Positions 6,092-6,450 of a DNA stretch of 6,450 nt are shown here, piece after piece. The DNA is taken from contig JAKAAU010000093.1 in NCBI GenBank assembly GCA_021802165.1, forward strand, positions 1-6,450. Reading direction: 5' to 3'. A model generated the notes under the pieces. That model saw nothing but the letters and a program-made list of their open reading frames with translations, did not search any database and was not told the DNA's origin. The stretch comes from Thermoplasmata archaeon. GTDB lineage: Archaea; Thermoplasmatota; Thermoplasmata; Thermoplasmatales; Thermoplasmataceae. Position 1 is the stretch's first letter, and each line of letters begins with the position of its first letter. A program made the translations under genes and the position numbers.

Positions 6092-6377
6092 GCGCAACTC
6101 CGTAATGGCGAAGAACTACAGAATTTTACAGCAATAGGGCGTATTACTGATGACGAACCATATCAGGTACGGATGAACCCAGATTTTTACCCTTGGCGGG
6201 GGCACGATGTGTTCTTTAATAGTCAGGAGGCATCCATCTTCCCATTGATTGAAAAACTTTGTTTCATCGAGAATAAAAAGTATTGGGGGGCATTATATAC
6301 GCAGTGGCCTTTTTAAGGCTGCCAGATCAGCTTTTGAGTGCATAGCAGACCCTATGAATGTCAGAATTTCCCATTAG
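6092..6377 (+). pseudogene. EVE-domain (UPF0310-type) protein remnant: 5' truncated and frameshifted
   Basis: Translation from about 6092 reads LRNGEELQNFTAIGRI, TDDEPYQVRMNPDFYPWRG and PLIEKLCFIENKKYWG. These match conserved blocks of EVE/UPF0310 proteins (QaFTAIG.., DEPYQV.M.P.F.PWRR, PL...L.FI....WG). The frame stops at TAA 6314-6316. Dropping one T from the T5 run 6310-6314 restores a frame to TAG 6375-6377 with FKAARSAFECIADPMNV, which fits the usual C-terminal DF..IA.AM ending. The first 50-70 residues of a roughly 145-residue protein are absent, since the sequence upstream becomes the aminotransferase promoter, and there is no start codon or promoter. EVE is a PUA-like fold that binds modified bases, and some members sit in methylation-dependent restriction systems. 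The remnant should be non-functional. One frameshift could be a sequencing error, but the lost 5' end could not. Confidence 0.75.
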
Positions 6378-6450
6378 TTGTGAAACATGGAGCAGTATGT
6401 GATCTATAATGTGTATAACTCTACAGATTTGGACAATGGGATTGCAGTCA

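Noticed and set aside
6387..6450. Possible start of a plus-strand gene, ATG 6387, open to the window end (MEQYVIYNVYNSTDLDNG).
   Set aside because: Only 21 codons are visible, no TATA box or SD stands at the right distance, and the neighbouring DNA is decayed.

Overview
The window looks archaeal, most likely a Thermoplasmatales-type euryarchaeon (Ferroplasma, Acidiplasma or Cuniculiplasma relatives). Four start codons (373, 2413, 3301, 6058) have an AT-rich TATA-like element centred about 24-29 bases upstream. That is where a TATA box sits relative to a transcription start, so these genes would be read from leaderless mRNAs. The one clear Shine-Dalgarno site (GGTGAT) lies in front of an operon-internal gene. 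The protein families agree: a PIN-domain toxin, an archaeal-type AAA+ ATPase with a DUF234 tail, and a class V aminotransferase. The genus is inference.

Left part (1-3270) is AT-rich and accessory in character. It opens with the C-terminal end of a VapC-like PIN toxin (2-187). A complete archaeal ATPase with a PD-(D/E)XK-like tail follows (373-1803). On the minus strand is a pair of small genes: a 75-residue charged HPGSL-motif protein (2413-2186) followed by a 73-residue two-helix membrane protein (2138-1917). About 830 bases without an intact gene come next. They hold a suspected decayed reading frame interrupted only by TAG codons, a striking tandem palindrome (2990-3020), and an orphan TATA box (3053-3063).

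Right part (3301-6058) is visibly richer in G+C and looks like core metabolism. It contains a 12-helix APC-family amino acid permease (plus strand) facing a PLP-dependent alanine/serine-glyoxylate type aminotransferase (minus strand). They converge on a 193-base spacer with a T7 termination tract for the aminotransferase. One could import amino acids and the other transaminate them, but they have separate promoters and nothing shows a functional link.

Right edge (6059-6450): directly behind the aminotransferase promoter lies an unmistakable remnant of an EVE-domain (UPF0310-type) protein on the plus strand. Its N-terminal part is missing and a 5-T run carries a frameshift. The most interesting items are this cryptic EVE pseudogene, the tandem palindromic operator-like element in the gene-poor stretch, and the start correction of the HPGSL gene. 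I found no tRNA, rRNA, CRISPR array or intact insertion sequence, and no convincing new multi-gene system.
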